Assembly: GCA_944320885.1 (NCBI GenBank)
Contig: CALUJE010000025.1
Coordinates: forward strand, 1-38,075
Length of the DNA stretch: 38,075 bases
Direction of reading: 5' to 3'
Source of the DNA: an uncultured Phocaeicola sp.
GTDB lineage: Bacteria; Bacteroidota; Bacteroidia; Bacteroidales; Bacteroidaceae
Position 1 is the first letter of the stretch. The number at the start of each line of letters is the position of its first letter. The notes beneath the pieces are model-generated. The model made no database searches and was not told the origin of the DNA. It saw only the letters and a list, made by a program, of their open reading frames with translations. Both the position numbers and the translations under genes were made by a program. Positions 25,298 to 34,344 of this stretch are shown piece after piece.

Positions 25298-25400
25298 AGG
25301 CCGTCTTTTGAGATTTTATAACTTGTTATTCCTTTCTGTCATAAGTTATGGAATAAAAAATGCAGGCTATGAATTTTAAATTGACGGCCTTGAAAAAGGC
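25298..25400 (+). other. Possible structured RNA element in the 3' region of the dlt-like operon
   Basis: AGGCCGTC (25298-25305) can pair with GACGGCCT (25383-25390) and enclose two crossing 7-bp pairings: ATAACTT (25318-25324) with AAGTTAT (25343-25349), and TTATTCC (25326-25332) with GGAATAA (25350-25356). These would be alternative folds or a strained pseudoknot. GCCTT-GAAA-AAGGC at 25387-25400 is a GNRA-type tetraloop hairpin that competes with the outer helix. Found by eye only. Confidence 0.3.
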
Positions 25401-25432
25401 AAGTCTCATAGTGCATTTATTCAGAAGTCCTG

Positions 25433-25553
25433 GTAAGTGAATAGAGGGTATTATTTATTTAGAGGATGAGGTAAGTGAAAAGAGAGTATGTTTTCAATAG
25501 GTTAAATTATAGAGATAAAGTAAGTGAAAGTAGGTTTGGTGAATAGAGAGTGG
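25433..25553. repeat. Degenerate GTAAGTGA(A/T)AGAGAGT repeats
   Basis: GTAAGTGA occurs at 25433, 25471 and 25520. The first two are followed by ATAGAGGGTAT and AAAGAGAGTAT, the third by AAGTAGG. A shorter copy, GGTGAATAGAGAGTGG, is at 25538. The core GAATAGAGAGT also occurs at 25259-25269, at the very end of the SGNH-like gene. Spacing is irregular (38, 49, 19 nt). Function unknown. Confidence 0.6.
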
Positions 25554-25584
25554 TGTTGAAAAGATTATGTAAGGATGAAAATCA

Positions 25585-25617
25585 AGAGCTTGTTTCTGTG
25601 AAGAAACGGGCTCTTTT
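25585..25617 (+). terminator. Strong intrinsic terminator downstream of the dlt-like operon
   Basis: AGAGC-TT-GTTTCT pairs with AGAAAC-GG-GCTCT around GTGA, followed by TTTTT (to 25617). It is the first convincing plus-strand terminator after the operon, more than 300 nt past the last stop codon. That implies a long 3' UTR or a separate small RNA. Confidence 0.85.
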
Positions 25618-25628
25618 TGCTGTATTAT

Positions 25629-25716
25629 TGAGCCTTTGTCCCCAGCGTGCTGGGCCTTAACTCTCAGCGCGCTGAGCCTTAACTCCCAGTGTGATGAGCC
25701 TTTGCCGCCAATAATG
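25629..25716. repeat. 22-bp-period tandem array (TGAGCCTT type)
   Basis: Four units begin at 25629, 25651, 25673 and 25695, exactly 22 bp apart. Each starts TGAGCCTT or TGGGCCTT and most continue with a CCCAG/CTCAG core 14-18 bases in. The unit joints form 14-nt inverted repeats: CCCAGCGTGCTGGG (25641-25654) and CTCAGCGCGCTGAG (25663-25676). The second base pair of these changes from C-G to T-A with symmetry kept. The last unit is partly degenerate. Confidence 0.9.
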
Positions 25717-25806
25717 TACCGTTGAGTATCGATAGTATTGAACTGAAATATAGAAAAATAAGAGTGAAAGCTTCCAACCGTTTTTAAACGATATAGAATG
25801 AAATAA

Positions 25807-25846
25807 AATAAAAACAGACTGTCTTCATCAGAGAAGGCAGCCTGTT
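25807..25846 (-). terminator. Terminator of the ECF-controlled uptake operon
   Basis: On the minus strand ACAGGCTGCCTTC pairs with GAAGACAGTCTGT (two internal mismatches) around a short loop, followed by TTTTATTTTATTT. It lies about 40 nt after the stop codon of the PKD-like gene. Confidence 0.8.
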
Positions 25847-25883
25847 TTCTTTATAGATATATAGCTTATGGGGTATAATAGGT

Positions 25884-27401
25884 TTATTTTCCGTCACCAA
25901 ATTGTCCGTATCCTAAATTGCTTGATTCATTGGCTCCCCAGTAAGAGGCGCAATGATGCAGGATGTGCGGGAAGGTGTGAGTAATTTTCTTGGTTGCGAC
26001 ATCGACAAATATCACGCTTCCTTTACGCTCTTCAGAACTGTTTTCATCATAAAGCACTACTACCAGTCGATTGCCTAAAGCAGACAGTCCTATCTTCTCA
26101 ATGTTTCCCAAATCGGATGGCACAGTGAAGAATGAGGTAAGCTGAGGCAAGGTGGTTGGTGAAGAGTAGATTTCATTTCCACTGTTCACATAGAAAATGC
26201 CGTTACTCAGTCCGGTAGATCCTACTGTAATTGTCGTATTTTCATTAGCTCCAGAAAGAGGTAATAAGGCTTCATCTACAAAAGCTGCATCTTTTGCGTT
26301 GTATGATTTTTTGAATGTATAGATTCTTATACCATCAGTATCGGAAGTATAGGCATTAAATGTGTTTACATTGCTATATTTATCATAGGTATAAAGTATC
26401 TTGCCTTTAATATCACAATTATCAGTAGGCTCTATCACATTATCGTATGCATAGTTGTCGGCGATAATACCTAATTCGGGAATATCACTTGTGTAAGTTT
26501 GAAGTGTGTAGAAGCGTTTGCTCAACTCATCATAGACCCATGCAAATGAAGCACCTCTGTCTCCCATTGTGGGATGAGTCCAATAATATTCTTGTAAATG
26601 GCGGGCCGGTCTGTATAGTTTGCCATTGGCATAACGTATAAATTGTCCGTTGCTGGTAAAGAATTGTCCGGTAGATGCCTGCATACTTACAACCGTAGCA
26701 TCCGGTTCAAATGTATACCCTTTGTCTTGTTCGATATAATTACTTTCTGTAACCAGGCTGGTAGGGAGGAATGTGCTGTTATCAGTAACAATTACAGGGG
26801 TTTCTCCTTCTTGTGTAACAAATGTAAGTTGCCATCTGGTTGCACTATAATCAGAGTTGTAACCATATGCTCCATAAATTTGTTTAGGTTCGCTACCAAA
26901 CGGATATTCGGCAACACCAGTTGCATATTTTACATCTTCAATAGTGGAATTATCTTCTTCTTTAGCTTGTATATAAGCCATCTCTGTAGAACCATCGTCC
27001 TTACGGGTAAGGAAATAGTATCCATAATTGAATGGATTGGCAATAGTCAGGGTAAACGTCTGGCGATATTGCATGCCTGTATCACTATCCTTTATGGTTA
27101 AGGCACATAGGTGGCCTCCGTAACTTAAAGCCGGCAGATCAATATCAAGATTTCTTTCAGTAGATACTTCTTTTGTATCAATGGTCCATGAGTAAGTCAG
27201 ATTGATACTGCTCTCATCAAGAATTGTAAGAGTCGGAGCTATTGAAAGATGTGCGCCGGCTTCGCAAAATTGGTCGTCAATTGTTGCGATGGTAACTTCG
27301 TTAATGTTTTTATAGTTGTAGTTTCCATTATCTTCAGCACATGCCCCGGTCAGTAAAGATAGTGCCAGGACTGTTGCATATGGAAATATATGTCGTTTCA
27401 T
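25884..27401 (-). CDS. PKD-like family surface lipoprotein of a SusCD operon
   Basis: A 505-residue lipoprotein: MKRHIFPYATVLALSLLTGAC, lipidated Cys21. The N-terminal ~120 residues look like beta-sandwich, PKD-like modules (LTYSWTIDTKEVSTERNLDIDLPALSYGGHLCALTIKD). The rest is beta-rich and could be a propeller-like domain. It resembles the PKD-like lipoproteins found as the last gene of SusC-SusD-DUF4843 operons in Bacteroidales. Such proteins are thought to sit at the cell surface with the SusCD complex; no enzyme motif is visible and the ligand is unknown. It is the last gene of the operon, 27 nt after the DUF4843-like gene. Confidence 0.78.
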   Translation of the reverse strand: MKRHIFPYATVLALSLLTGACAEDNGNYNYKNINEVTIATIDDQFCEAGAHLSIAPTLTILDESSINLTYSWTIDTKEVSTERNLDIDLPALSYGGHLCALTIKDSDTGMQYRQTFTLTIANPFNYGYYFLTRKDDGSTEMAYIQAKEEDNSTIEDVKYATGVAEYPFGSEPKQIYGAYGYNSDYSATRWQLTFVTQEGETPVIVTDNSTFLPTSLVTESNYIEQDKGYTFEPDATVVSMQASTGQFFTSNGQFIRYANGKLYRPARHLQEYYWTHPTMGDRGASFAWVYDELSKRFYTLQTYTSDIPELGIIADNYAYDNVIEPTDNCDIKGKILYTYDKYSNVNTFNAYTSDTDGIRIYTFKKSYNAKDAAFVDEALLPLSGANENTTITVGSTGLSNGIFYVNSGNEIYSSPTTLPQLTSFFTVPSDLGNIEKIGLSALGNRLVVVLYDENSSEERKGSVIFVDVATKKITHTFPHILHHCASYWGANESSNLGYGQFGDGK

Positions 27402-27428
27402 AATTATTTTGATTTTATTGTTTTACTA

Positions 27429-28235
27429 TTATGGAAGTTTAATAGGAGGAAGTGATGTGTCTCCATCTGGATATACATCATTTTCTTCGAAGTATAACTT
27501 TAACTGTTTATAATACATGTCGAGAACAGGATACCAGCTGGCAGAAGGAGAAGGAGGCATATTGTTCCAATAAAGCGGTTCTCCATTATAATAATTCGGG
27601 TCTGCTCCCAGGTAATAAATTTCAATCCATTTACGGTATACTTCAGGATAATAGTTACCGAAGTATCCCCATGCCATCCAATTATCCCACCAGTCCGGTT
27701 TTGCCAGGATGTCGGAGAATGAAACCTTTACCTCTTTCAGATTGTCATATCCGATGGCAAAGTTTTCGTTGGGAACTATACGCAGATATATTTTCTTCCA
27801 TTCGTCTTGCAATGTTTCAGTGCGCTGTACATCAATGCGGATAGTATCGGTCAACTCTCCAGCTTTGATAGAGCGATTGTTGATGATATCCGGATTCCAT
27901 TCTGCAGATGTAGCAGTAGTCTTGTCACTGATAACTTCAAGGTTATAAGGGCGGTCATAATCTGCAGCCATGCCTATGACTTTTACTACTACTTTGATAG
28001 TTGTGTCTCTTACTTCTTCTGCATCAAGAGCAAAAGAGTAGGAAATACTATCCTGTCGGTTTGCGCTTTCTGTTCCGTCAGCAGCAAGTATATAAGGGAT
28101 ATCAAAGTAAATATAGCTGTTTCCCTTGTCAAATGAGTCTATGTCTTTTTCACTGCACGAAGCCAGAGCAAACAGTGTGCACATGAGCGCAAGGATATTT
28201 GGCAATTGTGGCTTCTTAAAATATATTCTTTTCAT
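27429..28235 (-). CDS. DUF4843-like lipoprotein
   Basis: About 268 residues with a lipoprotein signal ending ALASC (Cys27). The mature protein begins SEKDIDSFDKGNSYIYFDIP, and has SYSFALDAEEVRDTTIKVVVKVIGMAADYDRPYN-type beta-sandwich sequence, as in the DUF4843 family. That family is found almost only beside SusCD pairs. The function is unknown; an accessory surface-binding subunit is inferred from context. I start at ATG 28235 rather than 28247, so that the basic MKRIYFKK signal n-region begins the protein. It lies 22 nt after the susD stop. Confidence 0.75.
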   Translation of the reverse strand: MKRIYFKKPQLPNILALMCTLFALASCSEKDIDSFDKGNSYIYFDIPYILAADGTESANRQDSISYSFALDAEEVRDTTIKVVVKVIGMAADYDRPYNLEVISDKTTATSAEWNPDIINNRSIKAGELTDTIRIDVQRTETLQDEWKKIYLRIVPNENFAIGYDNLKEVKVSFSDILAKPDWWDNWMAWGYFGNYYPEVYRKWIEIYYLGADPNYYNGEPLYWNNMPPSPSASWYPVLDMYYKQLKLYFEENDVYPDGDTSLPPIKLP

Positions 28236-28257
28236 AATGTAGTGCATTTAATTGAAA

Positions 28258-29787
28258 TTAATTTTGAGTCGGTTTGTCTATGCCGGCAAATTCATATTCG
28301 TCATCAGGTATAGGAACGACGAACATATTATCATTGGCGTTTATGGTACGTCCTGTTGATGTATAGATATTGTAGAATAATCTCTTATACATGAAGAACA
28401 TGCGTCCGTCACCAATAAAGTCCTTACGGGCTTCCCGAACCAGATATTCCAAAAGGTCACTGTCTTCCAGCGGGCCTTCTATCGGGTCCAGACGGCGGGT
28501 AGAGCGAACATCGTTCAGATATTGCAGGGCCAATGTATTGTTTACGCCAATTTGAGCTTCGCAGGCGATGTAGTAAACTTCAGACAAGCGCATGATAGGT
28601 ATTTCCGGAAAATATGCATAAGGTTGAGGCATATTGGCACGTGCTTCAGCTTCTTTTACTTTCATAAAATCATAGCAACCGGTTTCCTGCATATTGTCAG
28701 CAGAGAACCAAAGCAAGCGTATATCCTGTCCGCTACCGTCCGGTTGGCGTCCGTATACATTGTTTACCAGATTGTTGTATTTTGTATCATTGATAAAGAT
28801 ACCACTGATGCTGGCCTGAGACATACCACCTCCCATACCGAAATAGGTATCGGTCATTGTATAAAGGTCATTTGTATAGAAAGAACCCAACATTTCAGTA
28901 CTGTAGTTCCAGATACTGGATGCATTGTTGTTGGCGATGTTGTTGGTATTGGTCAAAGACAGAATTTCTTTACTTTCTTCAATAATTCTTGTTGCTAGTT
29001 TGTATGCTTCTGTCGGATTCTTACGAAGCATTTCAAGACGGGCTTTCAGACCAAGTGCACAGAAATAGTTCATACGTGCACCGCGGAAGTTAAGTACATC
29101 CTGATAGTCAATAACTGAAGTATTCAAATCACCTTCACGGCCTACTTCCGGGTCACGGATAGGATCATCTGCCAGTAGTTCAAGAGCACGGTCCAAATCT
29201 TCACTGGCTTTTTGAAGAACTGTTTCAGCAGTATCAAATTGTTGGCTTACGTTGTTATAAGCTGTACGGTAAGCAATGGCTTTTTTCTGTAAATCGGCTG
29301 TTGTATGAATTACCGGACCATAAATTTCAAACAACTCCATGTGAGCCAGTGCACGCAAACCATAAACCTCTCCCAATAGAAGATTATAGTTGTCAATGGA
29401 AGCCTGATTAGGCTCAGAATAATGAATAAAGGCATTACATTGTGCTATGGCATAATAGAGTTGTGACCATACATTCTGGAATGCACCAACAACATTTTGA
29501 TCTGTGTAATCATAGGTTGTTGCAGGATAATAAGAATGGTTGGTATTGGTTGACAGGTCCCAGTATTGAGCCAATACGTCAATAAGTCCGTAAGACAACG
29601 TTTGTCCGAAAAGATTAGAACCGGACAGAGTATAATAAACACCTCCTACAGCAGAATTACATCCTTTGGTTGTTTCATAAAGATCTTCTGCCTCTACTTG
29701 TCCTTGTGGCGTGACATTCAGCCAGTCGTTGCACGAAGAACAGAGCATCAGGGTGGCAACAGATAATATAGATATTATTTTTTTCAT
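28258..29787 (-). CDS. SusD/RagB-family nutrient-binding outer-membrane lipoprotein
   Basis: A 509-residue lipoprotein with lipobox CSSC and lipidated Cys19. SusD features include NDWLNVTPQGQVEAEDLYET at the mature N-terminus, LLGEVYGLRALAHMELFEIYG in the helical core and the LSEVYYIACEAQIGVNN and VREARKDFIGDGRMFFMYKRL blocks near the C-terminus. It caps the SusC partner encoded 21 nt upstream and binds the imported ligand. It is only distantly similar to the SusD at 12.4 kb, so the two loci probably take different substrates. Confidence 0.92.
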   Translation of the reverse strand: MKKIISILSVATLMLCSSCNDWLNVTPQGQVEAEDLYETTKGCNSAVGGVYYTLSGSNLFGQTLSYGLIDVLAQYWDLSTNTNHSYYPATTYDYTDQNVVGAFQNVWSQLYYAIAQCNAFIHYSEPNQASIDNYNLLLGEVYGLRALAHMELFEIYGPVIHTTADLQKKAIAYRTAYNNVSQQFDTAETVLQKASEDLDRALELLADDPIRDPEVGREGDLNTSVIDYQDVLNFRGARMNYFCALGLKARLEMLRKNPTEAYKLATRIIEESKEILSLTNTNNIANNNASSIWNYSTEMLGSFYTNDLYTMTDTYFGMGGGMSQASISGIFINDTKYNNLVNNVYGRQPDGSGQDIRLLWFSADNMQETGCYDFMKVKEAEARANMPQPYAYFPEIPIMRLSEVYYIACEAQIGVNNTLALQYLNDVRSTRRLDPIEGPLEDSDLLEYLVREARKDFIGDGRMFFMYKRLFYNIYTSTGRTINANDNMFVVPIPDDEYEFAGIDKPTQN

Positions 29788-29808
29788 GTTTTTGTATCAA
29801 TTACGAAA

Positions 29809-32800
29809 TTAAATACTGATGTTTAAACCAAATACAAAGCTGCGTGCGAACGGATAGTCCAAACCGCGTTCTTGTTTGATGGTTGATAAATGGAATAAGT
29901 CATTGGCATAGAATGACAGACGGAGTGAACTGAGCTTATACGGCTGGATCCATGCTTTCGGGAAATCATAAGACAATGAAAGTGATGAGAAGTCCAGGTA
30001 GTTGTCACGCTGTACGAAACGTGTTGAGATATAATTCTGTCCGTAATCGCGGATGTTGCGGTATAGAGCATGTTGTCCCGGAGTTGTCCAGCGGTCGTTC
30101 AATACACGACGGTCTGCGTTGTAAGCCGGATTGGCACCTTCTACACGTGAAGACAATGTAGAGTTATAAGCATCACCACCAATGCTGTATTGGAATACGG
30201 CGTTCAAGTTCCATCCTTTCCAGTACAGGTTGGTTGAAATGTTACCGAATACATCTGGTTCAGTATCACCACAGAGTACTTTGTCTGCAGCATCCCATTC
30301 GTAAGTAAGGGTTCCGTCTTTCTTTACGTAAATTTCCTTTCCGGTAGCAGGATCAATACCCAATGAAGGAACAGCTTTGATAGCGGTCATTGATTCGCCC
30401 TCTTCATATACGGCACCAGGAGTTGTTTTTTCCTGATTGTTCTTATCATTAAGGCCTCTTAATGCATTGTTGATTTTGCTCAACTCATTTCGGTTTTGTG
30501 AAGCCTGTACATTAACACGCCATTCCAAATCATTTGCCTGGTCACGCAGGATTGATGCGCCCAAATTTAATTCCCAACCTTCATTCTTGATTTCACCCAG
30601 GTTGCTGGTAAATGAGTTGCTGGGGAAACCGAGTGACGGAGCCACTGTAATGGTAGTCAACATTCCGTCTGTACGTTTCCAGTAATAGTTAAAGGTAAGT
30701 GATAAACGGTTCTGCCACATACCTAAATCCAGACCGATGTTAGTACTGTACTGGTTCTGCCATTTTAAGTCAGGGTTACCGTATCCCATGAGGGTTGCCG
30801 GAATCAGTTGATTATAAAGACGTCCGGTCTGATACTGATACATGGTCTTGGCCTGATATGCAGAGAATTCCTGGTTACCGGTTACACCATAAGAAGCACG
30901 AATCTTAAGCAAGTCAAGAATTGAATTGTCTGACCAGAAATGTTCTTTGTGAATGTTCCATCCACCGCCGACACTCCAGAAGGGAGCCCAACGTTTGTCT
31001 GCACCAAATTGTGAAGAACCATCATAACGACCGGATAAATCCATGAAGAAGCGGTCATCATAGATGTAGTTGAAGTTTGCAAGGAAACCCATTGAACGTA
31101 CGGTACTTTCACTACTGCTTGGGCGAGAGTTCTTAAGGAATTGAATTGCAAAAGCAGGATCAGAATAGCGGTCATCGGCAAAACCTGTTGCGGTAAATCC
31201 ATATGAGCTTGATTCCCGTTGGTTAACTTCTGCACCTGCTCCAAAGAATAGCATATGCTTTTCAGCAACCTGCTTGTTATAGTTCAGTGTAAGTTTTCCG
31301 CTGTAATTAAGGTATTCACCATCGGTAAGAGTCAATTCTCCTCTTTCTGCCAAATCAACCGGCTTGTAGATGATTGCTTCCGGATCATAAGGGTCGGTTG
31401 TAGCTGTTAAGAAGTCTGAAGAATACGGTGAACGGTAATATTCACTGCCGTTATTACCTTTTTCTATACGGAACTGACCGATAACACGCCATCCGTTACC
31501 GATGATCCAGTCTGCGCTTAATTCATCAGCAAAATATTCGGTATCACTGAAACTGCGGTTCGGGAGTGCTGCTTCATACAACGGGTTCGGACTGTTGTCT
31601 GTCAATGTAGGAATCAGTTCGCCGTTGGCATCATAAGGACGCTCGTAAGGGTTTGCACTGGCATAAGTGCTGAACTTTCCATAAGGAGAGTCGTATGAAT
31701 GTGTATTGGCGTAGCTGGCGTAATTACGGATAATGATTTTATCTTTAATACGGTATTGCAGAGAGAAACCAAAGCCGTAACGGTCACGTCCTGACTGTTT
31801 CATTACACCGTTGTTCTTGTCGAAGAAACCGTCAATGCTGTAGATTACATTTTCTGCACCACCTTCAACTGTAAGAGAATGAGTATGGCTGAAAGCGTTT
31901 CTTACTGGTTGTGCAAGCCAGTCAGTATCTACACCTTCCAATACGTTCTTATATTTGTTATAGTATTTTTGCTGACGGTTATAAGTTGTTTCCAAATCAC
32001 CCTCAACCGGATCATAAAGTCCTGCCAGATGTTCGTATTCCAGTTTTTCGCTGGCATTCATCAAATCGTAGTCTGTAAGGTCGGCAATGGCTACAGTCGG
32101 TTTAAAGTCATATGTAACGCGGAGTTGTCCGGGTTTTGGTTTTACGGTTTCAATAACTACAACACCGTTTGCTGCGCGTGAACCGTAAAGGATGGTAGCA
32201 GAAGCATCTTTCAGGATGGTGATGCTCTCAATACGGTTTACGTCCATATCATAAACTTTTTGGACCGTAGTTTCAAAACCGTCAAGAATAAACAACGGAG
32301 CAGAAGAACCTTCCTGGAAAGAACCTTTACCACGGATGGTAAATTCGGGCAATGTGTTCGGGTTTGAACCGGCAAGGTTGTTTTCTGTAATCTTGAAACC
32401 TGCATCCAGTGCACTCAGTGTAGTAAAGATGTTTGCCGTGTGAACTTTTTGCAAGTCTTCTTTCTTGATGGTTGTTACGGCACCGGCAAAACCTTCGGTC
32501 TTACGGGTAAAGTAACCGTTTACAACAACTTCGTCAATTTGTTTGGAGTCTTCCTGCAAAACAACGTTTAATGAGCTCTGACCGTTATATGCAATGGTTT
32601 GAGTGCTCATACCGATGAATGAAACAATAAGCTTGCATTGTGCCGGAACTTTCAGGGTGTATTCACCGTTGAAGTCTGTGGTACATCCTTTTTGAGTACC
32701 TTCAATCTGGATGTTTACTCCCGGAAGTGGTTCACCGTTAGCATCGGTAACTTTTCCTTTTACTGTTTTTTCTGTACCTTGATTTCCCCCTTTTTTCTGA

Positions 32801-33099
32801 TACAGAGTAACGGTGTTGTTCTCAATGTTATATTCAAAAGCCGTGCTTGCAAAAACTCTGTCCAATACTTCCTTTACATTGGATTCGCTTGCATTGATGG
32901 TTATGGCAGGCATGTTCTTCAATTGTTCGTTGTTATAAACGAAATTGAGTCCTGTCTGTTGATGCAGAGCATCAAAAAAAGTTTTCACTGTAGCTTCTTT
33001 CAGGCGTATTGTTACTTTTTTGCTGTCGGCTTGTGCCATTGCAAAGAAAGGAACCATACATCCCATCAAAAGAAGCGTGGTAATCTTTCTCTTTCTCAT
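29809..33099 (-). CDS. SusC/RagA-family TonB-dependent transporter with N-terminal STN domain
   Basis: A 1096-residue outer-membrane transporter. After the signal peptide (ending FFAMA-QA) comes an STN domain (about 27-100, KVTIRLKEATVKTFFDALHQ ... FVYNNEQLKNMPAITI). It is followed by the carboxypeptidase-regulatory-like domain (KGKVTDANGEPLPGVNIQIE), the plug (IDEVVVNGYFTRKTEGFAGAV; LFILDGFETT) and the barrel ending FVFGLNISI. STN domains in this family contact a FecR-type anti-sigma factor in the periplasm, so transport and signalling are coupled. The fecR-like gene lies 15 nt upstream and the ECF sigma gene before that, fitting this exactly. The substrate is not known. Confidence 0.93.
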   Translation of the reverse strand: MRKRKITTLLLMGCMVPFFAMAQADSKKVTIRLKEATVKTFFDALHQQTGLNFVYNNEQLKNMPAITINASESNVKEVLDRVFASTAFEYNIENNTVTLYQKKGGNQGTEKTVKGKVTDANGEPLPGVNIQIEGTQKGCTTDFNGEYTLKVPAQCKLIVSFIGMSTQTIAYNGQSSLNVVLQEDSKQIDEVVVNGYFTRKTEGFAGAVTTIKKEDLQKVHTANIFTTLSALDAGFKITENNLAGSNPNTLPEFTIRGKGSFQEGSSAPLFILDGFETTVQKVYDMDVNRIESITILKDASATILYGSRAANGVVVIETVKPKPGQLRVTYDFKPTVAIADLTDYDLMNASEKLEYEHLAGLYDPVEGDLETTYNRQQKYYNKYKNVLEGVDTDWLAQPVRNAFSHTHSLTVEGGAENVIYSIDGFFDKNNGVMKQSGRDRYGFGFSLQYRIKDKIIIRNYASYANTHSYDSPYGKFSTYASANPYERPYDANGELIPTLTDNSPNPLYEAALPNRSFSDTEYFADELSADWIIGNGWRVIGQFRIEKGNNGSEYYRSPYSSDFLTATTDPYDPEAIIYKPVDLAERGELTLTDGEYLNYSGKLTLNYNKQVAEKHMLFFGAGAEVNQRESSSYGFTATGFADDRYSDPAFAIQFLKNSRPSSSESTVRSMGFLANFNYIYDDRFFMDLSGRYDGSSQFGADKRWAPFWSVGGGWNIHKEHFWSDNSILDLLKIRASYGVTGNQEFSAYQAKTMYQYQTGRLYNQLIPATLMGYGNPDLKWQNQYSTNIGLDLGMWQNRLSLTFNYYWKRTDGMLTTITVAPSLGFPSNSFTSNLGEIKNEGWELNLGASILRDQANDLEWRVNVQASQNRNELSKINNALRGLNDKNNQEKTTPGAVYEEGESMTAIKAVPSLGIDPATGKEIYVKKDGTLTYEWDAADKVLCGDTEPDVFGNISTNLYWKGWNLNAVFQYSIGGDAYNSTLSSRVEGANPAYNADRRVLNDRWTTPGQHALYRNIRDYGQNYISTRFVQRDNYLDFSSLSLSYDFPKAWIQPYKLSSLRLSFYANDLFHLSTIKQERGLDYPFARSFVFGLNISI

Positions 33100-33114
33100 G
33101 ATTCTAAGTTTTAA

Positions 33115-34287
33115 TTATTGATAAATATAAATTGTTTTGTTTTTTATTTCGATTCGTAATCCTACAATCATGCTTATTGATTTCAGGATAGGGGCAAGGT
33201 TGCCATAACGGTCCATATTTCCGGTAAAGTGTAAGTTCTTCAGTTCCGGATTGTCAAATACTATTTTTACATCATACCAGTGCGACAGGGTTTCCATGAT
33301 ATCACCTAAACTTTCGTTATTGAAGATGAAGCGGCCCTGATGCCATGCTATGTATGGAGTTATATCTGTTTCTTCTATGGATATCTGTTTGTTTGTTCTG
33401 TTCAGACACAGACGCTCGTTCGGTTTCATCGGATATTCTTTTTCATTGTTGATAACTCCAATGCTTCCTTCTACCAATACGACTTCTGTTTGTTTGTCAG
33501 AATAGGTATTTACATTAAATGAGGTTCCATATTCTTTGATGGTCATATCCCGTGTAATGACTTTAAAAGGACGTTTTGTATCTTCTGCCACTTCAAAAAA
33601 GGCTTCACCTTCAAGATATACGATGCGTTCTGTCGATGCAAAATGTTCCGGAAAGTGAAGTACGGTATTGTAATTGAGGTGAACAACCGTTCCATCTTCC
33701 AGTGTGATGATAAATTCTCCGTTGGGAGCTGTTTTCAAAACATTATGTTGTTTTGTTTTGCTTTCGTTTGCAGCCGGTGCATAGGGCTCAATACAGATAC
33801 CTTTGGCTGTTGTGGTTATGGTTGATTGGGATGATGGCTGCGTTGAGGCTTCTGCCAACTTCTGTTCATCGTAACTGATAATCTGCCCGTCGGCCAGTTG
33901 AAGAGTGGCCTGTGTTGATCCAGGCACGATAGCCATATGCTGGTTCTCTTCCTTTTGCATCTGGAACATGATAGTTCCTCCGATAATGAATATAGGAATA
34001 AGACAGGCTGCAATATATTTCCAGAATTGATTCTTTCTGGCTGGTTTCTCTTGTATTTTGAGAAATTGTCTGTAAGCTTTGTCTGCGTCGATATTTTTGT
34101 ACGTTTGGTAACGCTTGGTTGAGAACAAAGCGGTTTTTATCGCGGCATAGTATTCGCGATGTTCTGATGATTGGTTTAGCCATTCACTCAGTGCATTCAG
34201 CTCTTCAGAGCTGAGCTGTTCTCCAAGTATTTCTCTGGCTATTATATCCTCTATATGTTCTTTTTGCATGTTTTTATTAATCTTCAT
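33115..34287 (-). CDS. FecR-family anti-sigma factor
   Basis: A 390-residue inner-membrane regulator. The cytoplasmic N-terminus (about 1-85) contains the sigma-binding region with ALSEWLNQSSEHREYY. One transmembrane segment follows (about 84-106, FWKYIAACLIPIFIIGGTIMF), then the periplasmic FecR domain (about 190-290; LEDGTVVHLNYNTVLHFPEHF, YLEGEAFFEVAEDTKRPFKV, GTSFNVNTY). A C-terminal DUF4974 domain (FNNESLGDIMETLSHWYDV) is expected to meet the STN domain of the SusC. It holds the sigma factor inactive until ligand import is signalled. Start at 34287; an internal ATG at 34269 is also possible. It lies 57 nt after the sigma gene. Confidence 0.92.
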   Translation of the reverse strand: MKINKNMQKEHIEDIIAREILGEQLSSEELNALSEWLNQSSEHREYYAAIKTALFSTKRYQTYKNIDADKAYRQFLKIQEKPARKNQFWKYIAACLIPIFIIGGTIMFQMQKEENQHMAIVPGSTQATLQLADGQIISYDEQKLAEASTQPSSQSTITTTAKGICIEPYAPAANESKTKQHNVLKTAPNGEFIITLEDGTVVHLNYNTVLHFPEHFASTERIVYLEGEAFFEVAEDTKRPFKVITRDMTIKEYGTSFNVNTYSDKQTEVVLVEGSIGVINNEKEYPMKPNERLCLNRTNKQISIEETDITPYIAWHQGRFIFNNESLGDIMETLSHWYDVKIVFDNPELKNLHFTGNMDRYGNLAPILKSISMIVGLRIEIKNKTIYIYQ

Positions 34288-34344
34288 TTATAATAAAGAC
34301 AATTAATAAATCGAAAAGGGGTACAAGCATGCAGAAAAAATGAA

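Larger units (their letters stand above)
25272..25883. other. Gene-free region between the dlt-like operon and the PKD-like lipoprotein gene
   Basis: This 612-bp stretch has no supportable gene. In order it holds a possible structured-RNA segment (25298-25400), degenerate GTAAGTGA repeats (25433-25553), a strong plus-strand terminator (25585-25617), a 22-bp-period array (25629-25716) and the minus-strand terminator of the second uptake operon (25807-25846). Confidence 0.75.
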
